A stretch of DNA of 64,000 nucleotides from Streptomyces umbrinus (GTDB lineage: Bacteria; Actinomycetota; Actinomycetes; Streptomycetales; Streptomycetaceae), in NCBI RefSeq assembly GCF_030817415.1, contig NZ_JAUSZI010000002.1:3658001-3722000 (forward strand), in the 5' to 3' direction. The notes beneath the pieces were generated by a model. It searched no databases. It saw nothing but the letters and a program-made list of their open reading frames with translations, and was not told the DNA's origin. The position numbers were made by a program, and so were the translations under genes. Shown piece after piece: positions 45,866 through 55,103 of this stretch (position 1 is its first letter; the number at the start of each line of letters is the position of its first letter).

Positions 45866-46869
45866 AGCCGCCGAGCACTACGACCGCACAACCCCTGCTG
45901 GACGTACGGGACTTGAAGGTGACGTACGCCGGAGGAGTGGCCGCCGTGCGCGGGGTCAACCTCACCGTGAACGCGGGCCAGAAGCTCGGCATCGCGGGCG
46001 AGTCCGGCTGCGGCAAGTCCACCCTGGCGCTCGCACTGTTGCGGCTGCTGCCGGCCGGGACCCGGGTGACCGGGGAGATCCTCCTGGACGGTGAGGACGT
46101 ACTGACCATGAAGTGGGGGCGGGTACGGGCGGTCCGCTGGGCCGGTGCCTCCATCGTGTTCCAGGGCGCCATGCACTCCCTCAACGCCGTGCACCGCGTC
46201 GGCGACCAGATCGCCGAGCCGATCCTGCTGCACAGGAAGGCGACCCCGGCGGGCGCGCGGAAGAAGACCGGCGAACTCCTGGAGCAGGTGGGACTTCCGG
46301 CGGCGCGGGCGTCCGCGTATCCGCACGAGCTCTCCGGCGGCCAGCGCCAGCGCGTGATGATCGCCATGGCCCTCGCCTGCGATCCCCGCCTGGTCATCGC
46401 CGACGAACCGACAACCGCGCTCGACGTGATGATCCAGGCGCAGATCCTGCGGCTGATCCAACAGCTCGTCTCCGAGCAGGAGTTGGGGCTCGTGATGATC
46501 AGCCACGACCTGGCGGTGCTGTCCGACACCTGCGACCGGCTCGCGGTGATGTACGCCGGGCGGGTGGTGGAGGAGGGTCCGGCCCGGCAGGTGTACGAGG
46601 ACGCCCAACACCCGTACGGGCAGGCGCTGTCGGCGGCCTTCCCGCGGATCGGGGACGCCGGATCGCGGTTCGCGCCGCGCGGGCTGCCCGGTGACCCGCC
46701 GGACCCCGCGGCCCTCCCGAGCGGCTGTACGTTCCATCCGCGGTGTGCGGTGGCGCTGGACTCGTGTGCCGCGGAGGACCAGGCGCTGCGGGCGGCGGCA
46801 CCGGACCGCCGGGCGGCCTGCGTACACGTGGGGCCCGTGGCCGTGGCGGAAGAAGCGAGGACCACCTGA
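45862..46869 (+). CDS. Peptide ABC transporter ATPase (OppD type)
   Basis: A 335-residue ATPase. Walker A GESGCGKST, Q-loop near VFQGAMHSLNAV, signature LSGGQRQRVMIAMAL and Walker B LVIADEPTTALDV are intact. The C-terminal oligo_HPY domain has cysteine-rich GCTFHPRCAVALDSC, often binding an iron–sulfur cluster. The TTG at 45862 overlaps the preceding stop; no other in-frame start gives a full N-terminal fold. Confidence 0.92.
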   Translation: MKPPSTTTAQPLLDVRDLKVTYAGGVAAVRGVNLTVNAGQKLGIAGESGCGKSTLALALLRLLPAGTRVTGEILLDGEDVLTMKWGRVRAVRWAGASIVFQGAMHSLNAVHRVGDQIAEPILLHRKATPAGARKKTGELLEQVGLPAARASAYPHELSGGQRQRVMIAMALACDPRLVIADEPTTALDVMIQAQILRLIQQLVSEQELGLVMISHDLAVLSDTCDRLAVMYAGRVVEEGPARQVYEDAQHPYGQALSAAFPRIGDAGSRFAPRGLPGDPPDPAALPSGCTFHPRCAVALDSCAAEDQALRAAAPDRRAACVHVGPVAVAEEARTT

Positions 46870-47894
46870 TGACGACGACCGCGACGGTCCCCTCCACACT
46901 CCCGGCCCCCTCCGCTCCCCTGTTGAGCGCCGAGGGCCTGCACGTCACGTTCCCCGCCCGGCGCGGCGACACCACCCCGGCCCGGGCCGTCGACGGCGTG
47001 GACCTCGACATCCGGGCCGGTGAGATCGTCGCCCTGGTCGGTGAGTCGGGCTGCGGCAAGACGACCCTGGCGCGCTCGCTCCTCGGTCTCGTCCCGCCGA
47101 CGGCCGGCCGCGTCACCTTCGCGGGCCGCCCCCTCGACTACTCCTCGCGCGCCCTCAAGGCGTACCGCAAGCGCGTCCAACTGGTCCTCCAGGACCCGAG
47201 CGGCTCGCTCAACCCCCGGCACACGGTGTACGACGCGGTGGCCGAGGGGCTGCGCATCCACCGATACGCGGGCGACGAACGCGAGGCGGTCGGGGCGGCA
47301 CTCTCCCGGGCGGGACTCCGTCCCCCGGAGCGCTTCTTCCTGCGCTACCCGCACGAACTCTCGGGCGGCCAGCGCCAGCGTGTGGTCATCGCGGGCGCCC
47401 TCGTCCTGGAGCCCGAACTCATCGTCGCCGACGAGCCGGTGGCCTCCCTCGACGCGTCGGTACGCGGCGAGATCCTGGCCCTGCTCCTGCGACTGCGCTC
47501 CGAACTCGGCCTGTCCGCCCTGGTGGTGACCCACGACCTGGGCCTCGCGTGGAACATCGCGGACCGGGTCGCGGTGATGTACCTGGGCAGGATCGTCGAG
47601 ACGGGATCGGTGGAGGACGTCCTGACGACCCCTCAGCACCCCTACACCCAGGCCCTGTTGTCGGTCCTCCCCGAGGCCCCCGGCGACCCGATCGTCCTCA
47701 CCGGCGAGCCCCCCGACCCCTCCCGCATCCCCACCGGCTGCCGCTTCCACGCCCGCTGCCAGATCCTGGCAACCGGCGAGGCCGAACGCGCGGGCGTCGC
47801 GGACGCGTGCCGAGGGGAGGACCTACCGGTACTGGACGGAGGAGGCGGCGCACAGGTGGCATGCCACTGGGCCCGGGCGAAGGCGCCCCTTTAG
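46869..47894 (+). CDS. Peptide ABC transporter ATPase (OppF type)
   Basis: A 341-residue second ATPase. Walker A GESGCGKTT, Q-loop VLQDPSGSLNPRHTV, signature LSGGQRQRVVIAGAL, Walker B LIVADEPVASLDA and a C-terminal GCRFHARCQ Cys motif are present. TGATG overlap with the OppD-type gene. The stop codon lies inside a GCGCCCC/GGGGCGC hairpin that starts the repeat at 47891. Last gene of the operon. Confidence 0.92.
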   Translation: MTTTATVPSTLPAPSAPLLSAEGLHVTFPARRGDTTPARAVDGVDLDIRAGEIVALVGESGCGKTTLARSLLGLVPPTAGRVTFAGRPLDYSSRALKAYRKRVQLVLQDPSGSLNPRHTVYDAVAEGLRIHRYAGDEREAVGAALSRAGLRPPERFFLRYPHELSGGQRQRVVIAGALVLEPELIVADEPVASLDASVRGEILALLLRLRSELGLSALVVTHDLGLAWNIADRVAVMYLGRIVETGSVEDVLTTPQHPYTQALLSVLPEAPGDPIVLTGEPPDPSRIPTGCRFHARCQILATGEAERAGVADACRGEDLPVLDGGGGAQVACHWARAKAPL

Positions 47895-47920
47895 GGGCGC
47901 GGGGAACTGCGCGACAAGCC
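47883..47920 (+). repeat. Intergenic repeat, copy 2, with hairpin
   Basis: GCGCCCC-TTTA-GGGGCGC (47883–47900) overlaps the stop of the OppF-type gene and leads into 30 nt that match 9646–9675 at 27 of 30 positions. It may act as a terminator between convergent genes. Confidence 0.6.
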
Positions 47921-47982
47921 ACAACGGCGCCGCAGCCGAACACCCACCGCCTCGGGGCAAACCAATAACGCGGCGGGGACAA

Positions 47983-48939
47983 CTACCGCCCACCGTCGTA
48001 CGCCTCAATCAACTCCCGCGACCGCTTGACGTCGTCGGAAATCGCTTCCAGCAACGCCTCGATGGACTCGAACTTCGCCTGCCCCCGCACAAAGGCCAGA
48101 AAATCCACGGCAACGTGCAACCCGTACAGATCGAGCCCCACCCGATCGATGGCGTAAGCCTCAACCGTCCGCTCGGTCCCGTCGAACTGCGGATTCGTAC
48201 CGACGGAGATCGCCGCGGGCATCTCCTCGCCCTGCGCGTGCAGCCACCCCGCGTAGACGCCGTCGGCGGGGATCGCGGTGTGCGGGAGCGTCTCGACGTT
48301 CGCCGTGGGGAAGCCGAGCTCGCGGCCGCGCTGGGCGCCGCGGACGACGATGCCCTCGACGCGGTGCGGGCGGCCGAGGATCTCGCGCGCCCCCTCGACA
48401 TCGCCCTCGGCGATCAGCCGCCGGGTCATCGTGGAGGAGAAGGGCTCGCCGCCCCCCGCTTCACCGGTCACGTAGAGATCCACGACCTCGACCTCGAAGT
48501 CGTACGTCTTGCCCTGCTCGGAGAGGAAGGCGACGTTGCCCGCGGCCTTGTGGCCGAAGCGGAAGTTGGGGCCCTCGACGACGGCCTTGGCGTGCAGCTT
48601 GTCGACCAGGACCTTCACCACGAAGTCGGCGGGCGACAGCTTCGAGAACTCGGTGGTGAAGGGCAGGATGAGCAGCGCGTCGACGCCCAGCTCGGCCATC
48701 AGCTCGGCGCGGCGGTGGTGCGGGGCGAGCAGGGGCGGGTGGCTGCCGGGGCGCACGACCTCGCTGGGGTGCGGGTCGAAGGTGACGACCACTGACGGAA
48801 CCCCCAGCTCACGCGCCCGTTCCACGGCATGCGTGATGATCAACTGGTGCCCGCGGTGGACCCCGTCGTACGAGCCGATGGTGACGACGCTGCGCCCCCA
48901 GTCCTGGGGGATGTCCTCCAAGCCACGCCAGCGCTGCAC
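47983..48939 (-). CDS. ribF: Bifunctional riboflavin kinase/FAD synthetase
   Basis: A 318-residue RibF making FMN then FAD. The N-terminal adenylyltransferase domain has TIGSYDGVHRGHQ, the FDPHP motif and EGPNFRFGHKA; the C-terminal kinase has the RGRELGFPTANVE flavokinase motif and the Asn-Pro-Gln-Phe segment. GTG at 48939 follows GAGGAGC by eight nt; the in-frame ATG 14 codons earlier is less supported. No FMN riboswitch is visible upstream. Confidence 0.95.
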   Translation of the reverse strand: MQRWRGLEDIPQDWGRSVVTIGSYDGVHRGHQLIITHAVERARELGVPSVVVTFDPHPSEVVRPGSHPPLLAPHHRRAELMAELGVDALLILPFTTEFSKLSPADFVVKVLVDKLHAKAVVEGPNFRFGHKAAGNVAFLSEQGKTYDFEVEVVDLYVTGEAGGGEPFSSTMTRRLIAEGDVEGAREILGRPHRVEGIVVRGAQRGRELGFPTANVETLPHTAIPADGVYAGWLHAQGEEMPAAISVGTNPQFDGTERTVEAYAIDRVGLDLYGLHVAVDFLAFVRGQAKFESIEALLEAISDDVKRSRELIEAYDGGR

Positions 48940-49076
48940 TGTGACCGCTCCTCGTCGAACCTGTGTCCGTGTCTGCCTCATTACGCAGCTCTAAGAGTGC
49001 CATGCCGGGTCCGCACGGCCCGCATCGGCATGGGCGCTGTGACAGGGGGCACGTGGTGGCCGCGGAGCACGCGCGG

Positions 49077-52000
49077 TCACACCGGAACCCGTACCCCCGT
49101 CAGGTTCTCGATCATGCGCCGTGTGCTGGGGCCGACCACGGTGGACCAGTCCTCGGGAGCGTCGGTGAGCCAGCCGGCGACCAGGGCGGCGAAGCCGGGA
49201 ATCCGGCGGCTCTGGTCGAGAAGGGCCCGGTCGAAGACGGTGGCGCCCTCCGGGGTGCGGACGAGCAGGAGGCCGGCGCTGTGGACCAGCTCGCGGGTGT
49301 GCTCCTCACCGCCGCGGGACACGCTGTGGGACGCACCCTCCGCGGCGGCCCGTACGAGTGCGTCAAGCACCACCGGGTCGTACTCGCGCGTGAGCAGCAG
49401 GTCCAGGAACTCGCGGCGCAGCGGGTGGGACACAGGCGTGCCGGGTGCCGCGAACACCTTGGCGAGCGCGGCCCGCAGCTGTGGCCTGCCCCCGTCGAGC
49501 AGCCCGGTGACCAGGGGATACAGCACGGAACGGGCGGCGGGGCCGTGCTCAAGGCGCCGGTCGACGTACGCCGCCACATGCGCGGCCGCCTCCGGACGCC
49601 GCTCCACGACATCCCGTACGAGCACGGCGACCCGGCGGGCCGGCGCGGGTGTGGTGACCTCGGCGAGCGTGCGCAGCGCCTCGCCCGAGTCCGGCTCCCG
49701 CAGCCGGTCGCCGAACGAGGCGAGGACCGGTTCCGGATGCGTCGCCAGCGCCGCCACCAGCGCGCTCGCGGGCAAGCGCGGGTCGCCCGCCCTGAAGCGC
49801 GCGAGGGCTCCCGGCAGATGGCGGGCCCGGGTGTGCGGATCGCGGACCAGGAGCGCCAGGGCGGCCCCGTGCAGCGTGCAGTCGCCGGGGCGGGCGAGCA
49901 GGAAGAGCGCGGCGTAGCGCAGCAGCTCGCGGTCGGCCTCGGTGCGTACGTGGGGCGCTGCCCGCAGCCCGTGGGCCATCGCCGCCGCCCGGCGGGCCGG
50001 CCGCTCGTCGTGCGTCCAGCGGTCGACCGCCCGGCACACCGCGGACGGTTCCTCCTCCGCGAGAACGGCCAGCAGCTCGTCGGCGCGCGGGTGCGCACTC
50101 TCGGCCAGGGCCTCCGTGAGGTCGTCCAGTGCGCGGCGCCGATGCGTGTGGAGAAGTGCCTGGGCGGCGGTCGCGACGGTGGCGTCGGGGGTCGCGGGCA
50201 GCGGGCGCTCGTCGTCGAACCAGTGGGTCAGGTGGGGCTGAGCGGCGGCCGGGTCGGCGGCGAGCAGCCCGGACACGGCGTCCAGGTAACGGAGTTCGGT
50301 GGCCGGCGGTGCCTCGTCCGCGACGACGAGCCGCCTCAGCAGATCGAAGCGGTGCGCCTCCGGCAGCGGCAGCCGGGTCCAGAAAACGGGCCCGAACTCC
50401 TCCGGCACGGCCCGCCCTTCGGCCCGCCACGTCACCACCCGCTCGGCGAGGTGCCGCAGTACTCCGACGTACGGGGTCGCGTCGGGCACCCGGAGCAGTA
50501 CGCCGCCAAGGAGGCGGGTGGCCCACCAGGACCCGGTGTCCGTCGCCTCCAGTTCGTCGACCGCGCGAAGCAGTTCACGCAGCCGGAGGGTGAGGTCGGC
50601 GTCCCCTTGTTGACGCGGCAGAAGGAGCAGCGCTTGGAGGACGGGGCCGATGCGGTGACGGGGTACGGGGGGAGGCTCGGGCTCGTACGGGGACTCGGGC
50701 TCATCCCGCTGTTCGTGGTGCACCAGCGCCCGGAGTGCCGTGTCGAGGTCGAGGTGCATGCCCTGGATCCAGTCGGCCAGCTCCTCGTGGGCGAAGCCGT
50801 AGCCGTCTCCGGCGGGCACGAGGAGGCCCTCGGTGAGGACCGCGGAGGCCCACCCGGTGCAGCCGCCGAGGCGTCGGTCGGGCACCGGTCCCCACGGGAA
50901 CACGGACTCGAACGCCGCCCGGTCCAACTCCCCCTGGCCCGGCCCCAGACAGCGCCGCGCGGCCGCGTGCACCTGCCCGGAGACCCTGGCCGCGAGCCGC
51001 CGTACGGCCGTACCGCGCAGCCCGTTCGCCGCCGCGAGCCGTACGGCCACCCGCAGACACATCAGATCGAGATACGCGGCGAAGACCTCGTCCCGCCCGG
51101 CCGGCTCGGCCCGCCCCACCTGCCCGGCCAGCTCGTCCTGCTCGTCCGAGGCGTCGGGCGGCGACATCGCGGCCCGCACCTCCGACAGCAACCGCAGCAT
51201 CAGTGGATGGCGGGCGTCGGGGCCGTCCAAGGCGCCCTCCGGCACCCCGTACCGCGCCCGGGCCCGCCGTGCCTCGCCTTCGTCCAGATCTCCGAGCCGT
51301 ACGCAGGCGGGCAGCCCGCCGGGGGGCTCACCTCCGCCCCGCTCGGACCCGTACAGCAGCTCGCGCGGGAACTCCGCCCCCGCCCGCTCCCAGTACTCGG
51401 CCCGGCAGGCCACGACGAGACGGACCCCGTGCGCCCGCAGCCACTCGGCGGTGCCCCCGGTCCACTCGGACAGCCGGTGCGCGAGAGCGGGCGGCATCTC
51501 CTCGGGGCTGTCGAGGAGGAGCAGGAGGGGTCGTCCGGCGTCCCGTGCGAGACGGGCCAGGCGCTCGGGACCGATGTCACCGAGTCCGCTGTCCGAGGGG
51601 CAGGGCTCCGGCGAAGGCGCCCAGGCGCCCACTCCCCCGGCGTCCGCCGCACTGCCGGAGGCCGAAGCCGCCACGATCCGCCCCGCCCGCTCCAACGCCC
51701 GGCTCGCCGCGTCGGCCACCGACGAGTCGGAGTCCAGCAGGTCTGCTCCCCGCAGCCACAGCGTCGGAGCCGGTTCCGCGCCCCGGTCGCGCCGGGCGGC
51801 GAGGGCCGCCAGTTCCGTCGTACGGCCGCTTCCCGGAGCCCCGACAAGCCCCAGAACGGCGTACGGCCCCTCACCGAATGCCCTGAACTCCCGTACTACG
51901 TCGTCCCGTTCGACGGGATCGACACCACCGGAGCCCGGCGGAGCCTCGACCGTGGCGGCCAGCTCCAGCACGCCCGCCAGATTGAGGTCGTCCCCGTACG

Positions 52001-52769
52001 CGGGGACCGTCGCCGCGTTGCGGGCCAGCAGTTCGGCGAGCGCACCGCCGGACCCGGAGGCCATCCGCCCCGCGGACAACGGCACGGCGAAACCCCCCAC
52101 CCGACGCCCGGAGTGAAGTGCCGTTCCCAGAACGGCGACGACCGCACCGGTGGCCGCGTCGACCACCGGTCCCCCGGCAGCCCCGCCCCCGAGCCGCAGC
52201 GCATCGCTTCCCGCCGTGCCGATCGCCAGCTCCAGGGCGCCGTCGAGGAGATGGAAACGGTCGGTCGCCGTGTACGTCACGGCCGACGTGCCCAGCACCC
52301 GGGCCTCGCGCCAGCCACCCGCGGCGATACGGACGTACGTGCCGCTCTCCACGGAGTCCCGGACGGTGATCGGGAGGGGGTCGAGGCCGAGGCCGTCCGT
52401 GCCGAGACCGTCCATGTGGATCAGGGCGAGGTTCAGGGACGGCAGGAGGGTGACCGAGTCGGCCGTCACCAGGCAGGTGCGGTCCCCAGACGCGTGCAGG
52501 ACGAGACGGGCGAGCCCGTCGACCGCCTCGTGGCTGGTGATCACGGTGCCCTGGTGGTCGGCGACGAACCCGGTGCCACGCGGCCGCCCGGCGAGATCGC
52601 CGATCCGCACGAGGGCCCGGTCCGCGGCTTCGACCACGTTCGTTGCTTCGATCAAGCGCGCTGCTTCGGCGTCGTACGCTGTTTCCGTCGCGTGCGCCGC
52701 CTCGGGTGCGTGCCGGGCAGCGACCGGCAACTGATGACGGCCCCCGGTCCGCGGGCCCCGTCCCGCCAT
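49077..52769 (-). CDS. Trypsin-like pseudoprotease fused to STAND-like NTPase
   Basis: A 1230-residue protein, ATG at 52769 after GGAGG. Residues about 55–225 resemble a trypsin-like peptidase (GTGFVADHQGTVITSHEAV … GGGAAGGPVVD … GFAVPL), but the family Ser is Ala (near 193), the Asp position reads Asn (SLNLALI, near 110) and the His motif is displaced (TSHEAV), so proteolysis is unlikely. Residues about 300–520 form a P-loop NTPase with an Arg-type Walker A (GAPGSGRTT, near 311) and Walker B-like LLLLLDSPEE (near 416). The C-terminal ~700 residues are helical, HEAT-like repeats. The arrangement matches STAND signalling proteins; role unknown. Located between truB and ribF, both on the same strand. 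Confidence 0.72.
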   Translation of the reverse strand: MAGRGPRTGGRHQLPVAARHAPEAAHATETAYDAEAARLIEATNVVEAADRALVRIGDLAGRPRGTGFVADHQGTVITSHEAVDGLARLVLHASGDRTCLVTADSVTLLPSLNLALIHMDGLGTDGLGLDPLPITVRDSVESGTYVRIAAGGWREARVLGTSAVTYTATDRFHLLDGALELAIGTAGSDALRLGGGAAGGPVVDAATGAVVAVLGTALHSGRRVGGFAVPLSAGRMASGSGGALAELLARNAATVPAYGDDLNLAGVLELAATVEAPPGSGGVDPVERDDVVREFRAFGEGPYAVLGLVGAPGSGRTTELAALAARRDRGAEPAPTLWLRGADLLDSDSSVADAASRALERAGRIVAASASGSAADAGGVGAWAPSPEPCPSDSGLGDIGPERLARLARDAGRPLLLLLDSPEEMPPALAHRLSEWTGGTAEWLRAHGVRLVVACRAEYWERAGAEFPRELLYGSERGGGEPPGGLPACVRLGDLDEGEARRARARYGVPEGALDGPDARHPLMLRLLSEVRAAMSPPDASDEQDELAGQVGRAEPAGRDEVFAAYLDLMCLRVAVRLAAANGLRGTAVRRLAARVSGQVHAAARRCLGPGQGELDRAAFESVFPWGPVPDRRLGGCTGWASAVLTEGLLVPAGDGYGFAHEELADWIQGMHLDLDTALRALVHHEQRDEPESPYEPEPPPVPRHRIGPVLQALLLLPRQQGDADLTLRLRELLRAVDELEATDTGSWWATRLLGGVLLRVPDATPYVGVLRHLAERVVTWRAEGRAVPEEFGPVFWTRLPLPEAHRFDLLRRLVVADEAPPATELRYLDAVSGLLAADPAAAQPHLTHWFDDERPLPATPDATVATAAQALLHTHRRRALDDLTEALAESAHPRADELLAVLAEEEPSAVCRAVDRWTHDERPARRAAAMAHGLRAAPHVRTEADRELLRYAALFLLARPGDCTLHGAALALLVRDPHTRARHLPGALARFRAGDPRLPASALVAALATHPEPVLASFGDRLREPDSGEALRTLAEVTTPAPARRVAVLVRDVVERRPEAAAHVAAYVDRRLEHGPAARSVLYPLVTGLLDGGRPQLRAALAKVFAAPGTPVSHPLRREFLDLLLTREYDPVVLDALVRAAAEGASHSVSRGGEEHTRELVHSAGLLLVRTPEGATVFDRALLDQSRRIPGFAALVAGWLTDAPEDWSTVVGPSTRRMIENLTGVRVPV

Positions 52770-52971
52770 GCTCGAACCTCCCCGCCGCGCGCGTCGCACC
52801 GAGCCACCGACGCCTCGTCTCCGACGGTAGGCGTGAGGTGATCGGGAGCGACAGATCGCGAGCCGAACGAGCCCCCTTCCGCTCCCCCGGTTCACTCCGA
52901 GCGCCTGCCCGGACGGGTGGATAGACGAGGTCGGATGGATACACCCTTGGGTGGGGGAACCGAGGGGGACA

Positions 52972-53013
52972 GTGGAGCGGCGCACACAGGAATCCCCGTG
53001 AACGCCGCTCCAC
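52972..53013 (-). terminator. Terminator-like hairpin after truB
   Basis: GTGGAGCGGCG and CGCCGCTCCAC form an 11-bp perfect stem with a 20-nt loop, 33 nt past the truB stop. The rest of the ~275-bp gap before the next start contains no gene. Confidence 0.6.
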
Positions 53014-53045
53014 GACGAACCCGGCCGACCGGCGACCCACACGGG

Positions 53046-53951
53046 TCAGCCGAACACCGCCAGGCTCTTCGCCTTGCCCTTCTGCTCCTCCACCAGTGCC
53101 AGGAACCGCCCCTCGGGATCGAACACCCCGACGGCCCCGACCCCGGCGTACTCCTCGGGCATCTCCAGCCGCACGCCGTTCGTCAGCAACTGCCCGCGCT
53201 TGGCGTCCACGTTCCAGCGGGGGAACGCGGCCGCGGCGGCCTCCGCCATCGGCATCACGGTCAGCTCCTCCTGGAGCTGGTCGAGGGTGCGGGCGGAGTC
53301 GAGCTTGTACGGGCCGACACGGGTGCGCCGCAGCGCCGTCAGATGGCCGCCCACACCCAGGTCGGCACCCAGGTCGCGGGCGAGCGCGCGGATGTACGTA
53401 CCGGACGAGCAGACGACCGAGACGACCAGGTCCAGGACGGGCGTACCGTCCTCGGCGACCGCGTCCCGGATGTCGTACACGGCGAACGACGAGATCCGTA
53501 CCGGACGGGCCGGGATCTCGAAGTCCTCGCCGTCGCGTGCCCGCTTGTACGAGCGCACGCCGTTGATCTTGATGGCGCTGACCTTGGACGGCACCTGCAT
53601 GATGTCGCCACTGAGCTTGGCGATACCGGCGTCCACGGCGTCCCGGACGACCTTGGAGGCGTCCGTGGACGAGGTGATGTCACCCTCGGCGTCGTCGGTC
53701 AGGGTGTTCTGCCCGAGCCGGATGGTGCCGAGGTACTCCTTCTCGGTCAGCGCGAGGTGTCCGAGGAGCTTGGTCGCCTTCTCGACGCCGAGGACGAGCA
53801 CGCCCGTCGCCATGGGGTCGAGGGTGCCCGCGTGTCCGACGCGGCGGGTCTTCGCGATCCCGCGCATCTTGGCGACCACGTCGTGCGAAGTGAAGCCCGA
53901 CGGCTTGTCCACGATGACAAGGCCGTCGGGCGTCTTCTGCTTCTGCGTCAT
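53046..53951 (-). CDS. truB: tRNA pseudouridine-55 synthase
   Basis: A 301-residue TruB, forming Ψ55 in the T-loop of tRNAs. The catalytic Asp is in GHAGTLDPMATGVL; other motifs are LVIVDKPSGFTSHD and the SGTYIRALARDLG segment. The C-terminus carries the actinobacterial TruB_C domain. ATG overlaps the rbfA stop by ATGA. Confidence 0.95.
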   Translation of the reverse strand: MTQKQKTPDGLVIVDKPSGFTSHDVVAKMRGIAKTRRVGHAGTLDPMATGVLVLGVEKATKLLGHLALTEKEYLGTIRLGQNTLTDDAEGDITSSTDASKVVRDAVDAGIAKLSGDIMQVPSKVSAIKINGVRSYKRARDGEDFEIPARPVRISSFAVYDIRDAVAEDGTPVLDLVVSVVCSSGTYIRALARDLGADLGVGGHLTALRRTRVGPYKLDSARTLDQLQEELTVMPMAEAAAAAFPRWNVDAKRGQLLTNGVRLEMPEEYAGVGAVGVFDPEGRFLALVEEQKGKAKSLAVFG

Positions 53952-54403
53952 TCCGCGGCGTCGCCGTCCGTCTCGTCGTCCTCGCCCGGCTTCTTGTACG
54001 GGTCCGCCTCACCGGCGAAGGCGGCGCCGGCCGAGACCTCGCGCACCTTCGCGTCCGAGGCCCGTGCCTTGTCGAGCAGGTCCTCGATGGTCTTGGCGGT
54101 GTCCGGCAGGGCGTCCGCCACGAAGGTGAGGGTCGGCGTGAACTTCACACCGGCAGCCGCACCGACGGCCGAGCGGAGCACGCCCTTGGCGCTCTCCAGG
54201 CCCGCGGCGGCCTCCGCGCGCTCCTCGTCGTCCCCGTACACCGTGTAGAAGACGGTCGCCTCCCGGAGGTCGCCGGTGACCCGGGTGTCCGTGATGGTCA
54301 CATGCGAACCGAGCCGCGGGTCCTTGATCCCGCGCTGCAGCTTCTGGGCCACCACCTCTCGGATGAGGTCCGCCAGCTTCTTCGCCCGCGCGTTGTCGGC
54401 CAC
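53948..54403 (-). CDS. rbfA: Ribosome-binding factor A
   Basis: A 151-residue RbfA with the KH-like core (KLADLIREVVAQKLQRGIKDPRLG … VTITDTRVTGDLREATVFYTVYG, described in two parts) and an acidic actinobacterial tail ending DGDAAE. It binds 16S for late 30S maturation and cold adaptation. GTG at 54403 has GAGGGAG about nine nt upstream. Translationally coupled to truB. Confidence 0.94.
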   Translation of the reverse strand: MADNARAKKLADLIREVVAQKLQRGIKDPRLGSHVTITDTRVTGDLREATVFYTVYGDDEERAEAAAGLESAKGVLRSAVGAAAGVKFTPTLTFVADALPDTAKTIEDLLDKARASDAKVREVSAGAAFAGEADPYKKPGEDDETDGDAAE

Positions 54404-54470
54404 TGGTCCGTCTCCCTCTTTCTTACTGTTCTGTGTACGGCCGATCCTCGTCGCCGCACGCTGCATACGC

Positions 54471-54767
54471 TCAGTCGTCGTCTTCGCCGTGGAACCGCCG
54501 TCTCACCGACAGCAGCTCCACCTCGGGACGGCCGGCGACCAGACGCTCGCAGTGGTCCAGTACGTCGGTCAGGTGCCCCACGTCCGCCGACACCACCGCG
54601 AGGCCGATGCCGGCCCTCCGGTGGAGGTCCAGGTGGTCGACCTCGGCCGCGCTCACCGCGTACTTCCGCTGAAGTTCGGCCACGATGGGGCGGACGACGG
54701 AGCGTTTCTCCTTCAGTGACCGTACGTCGCCGAGGAGCAGATCGAAGGACAGAGTCCCCACGTACAT
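54471..54767 (-). CDS. ylxP: DUF503 family protein (YlxP)
   Basis: A 98-residue DUF503 protein. It begins YVGTLSFDLLLGDVRSLKEKRS, the family hallmark, and continues with AEVDHLDLHRRAGIGLAVVS. Members are small alpha/beta proteins of uncertain role, usually placed between infB and rbfA, linked to ribosome assembly. ATG at 54767 precedes the conserved start. 67 nt separate it from rbfA. Confidence 0.88.
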   Translation of the reverse strand: MYVGTLSFDLLLGDVRSLKEKRSVVRPIVAELQRKYAVSAAEVDHLDLHRRAGIGLAVVSADVGHLTDVLDHCERLVAGRPEVELLSVRRRFHGEDDD

Positions 54768-54904
54768 ATGTGTATCCGGATGTCCCGCCGGTACGGGGTA
54801 GATGGCCCGGCCAAGCTCTTGGCCGGACATCTGAACCGTACAACGAACCCCCGGGACCACTCGACGGGGTTTTCGCCCCCGCCGCCCCTACCCGTTCCCG
54901 TCCC

Positions 54905-55029
54905 CTGGGGGCTCCGCCCCCAGACCCCCCCGTATCGGCCTGAACGGCCTCGTCCTCAAACGCCGGACGGGCTGAAAATCAGCCCGTCCGGCGTTTGAGG
55001 AACGGGGGTTCGGGGGCGCGGCCCCCGAA
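54905..55029. repeat. Three-hairpin intergenic cassette between infB and ylxP
   Basis: The 336-bp gap holds three inverted repeats in a row: CTGGGGGC/GCCCCCAG (54905–54923), a perfect 22-bp stem with AAA loop (arms 54954–54975 and 54979–55000, core CGCCGGACGGGCTGA), and TTCGGGGGC/GCCCCCGAA (55009–55029). Similar cassettes are remembered as frequent in Streptomyces intergenic DNA. It may terminate or attenuate infB transcription before ylxP. No gene is visible in this gap. Confidence 0.7.
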
Positions 55030-55103
55030 AGGACCGCGGGGGCCGGTCGACGAGGACGTGTGTCCTCGTCGGCCAACCCCACACGGTTCAAACCCGCCGC
55101 GGG

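Noticed and set aside
36887..47982. A type VII (ESX) secretion cluster around the EspI-like gene
   Set aside because: The neighbours are a DUF397 gene and a peptide ABC operon; no EccB/C/D or WXG100 proteins are encoded in the window.
48940..49076. FMN riboswitch upstream of ribF
   Set aside because: The gap is only 137 bp to the upstream gene stop and lacks the conserved RFN motifs.
48963..52841. A 1292-codon plus-strand frame opposite the pseudoprotease–NTPase gene
   Set aside because: No recognisable domain, Arg/Gly-rich shadow composition; the minus frame has a ribosome site and known folds.
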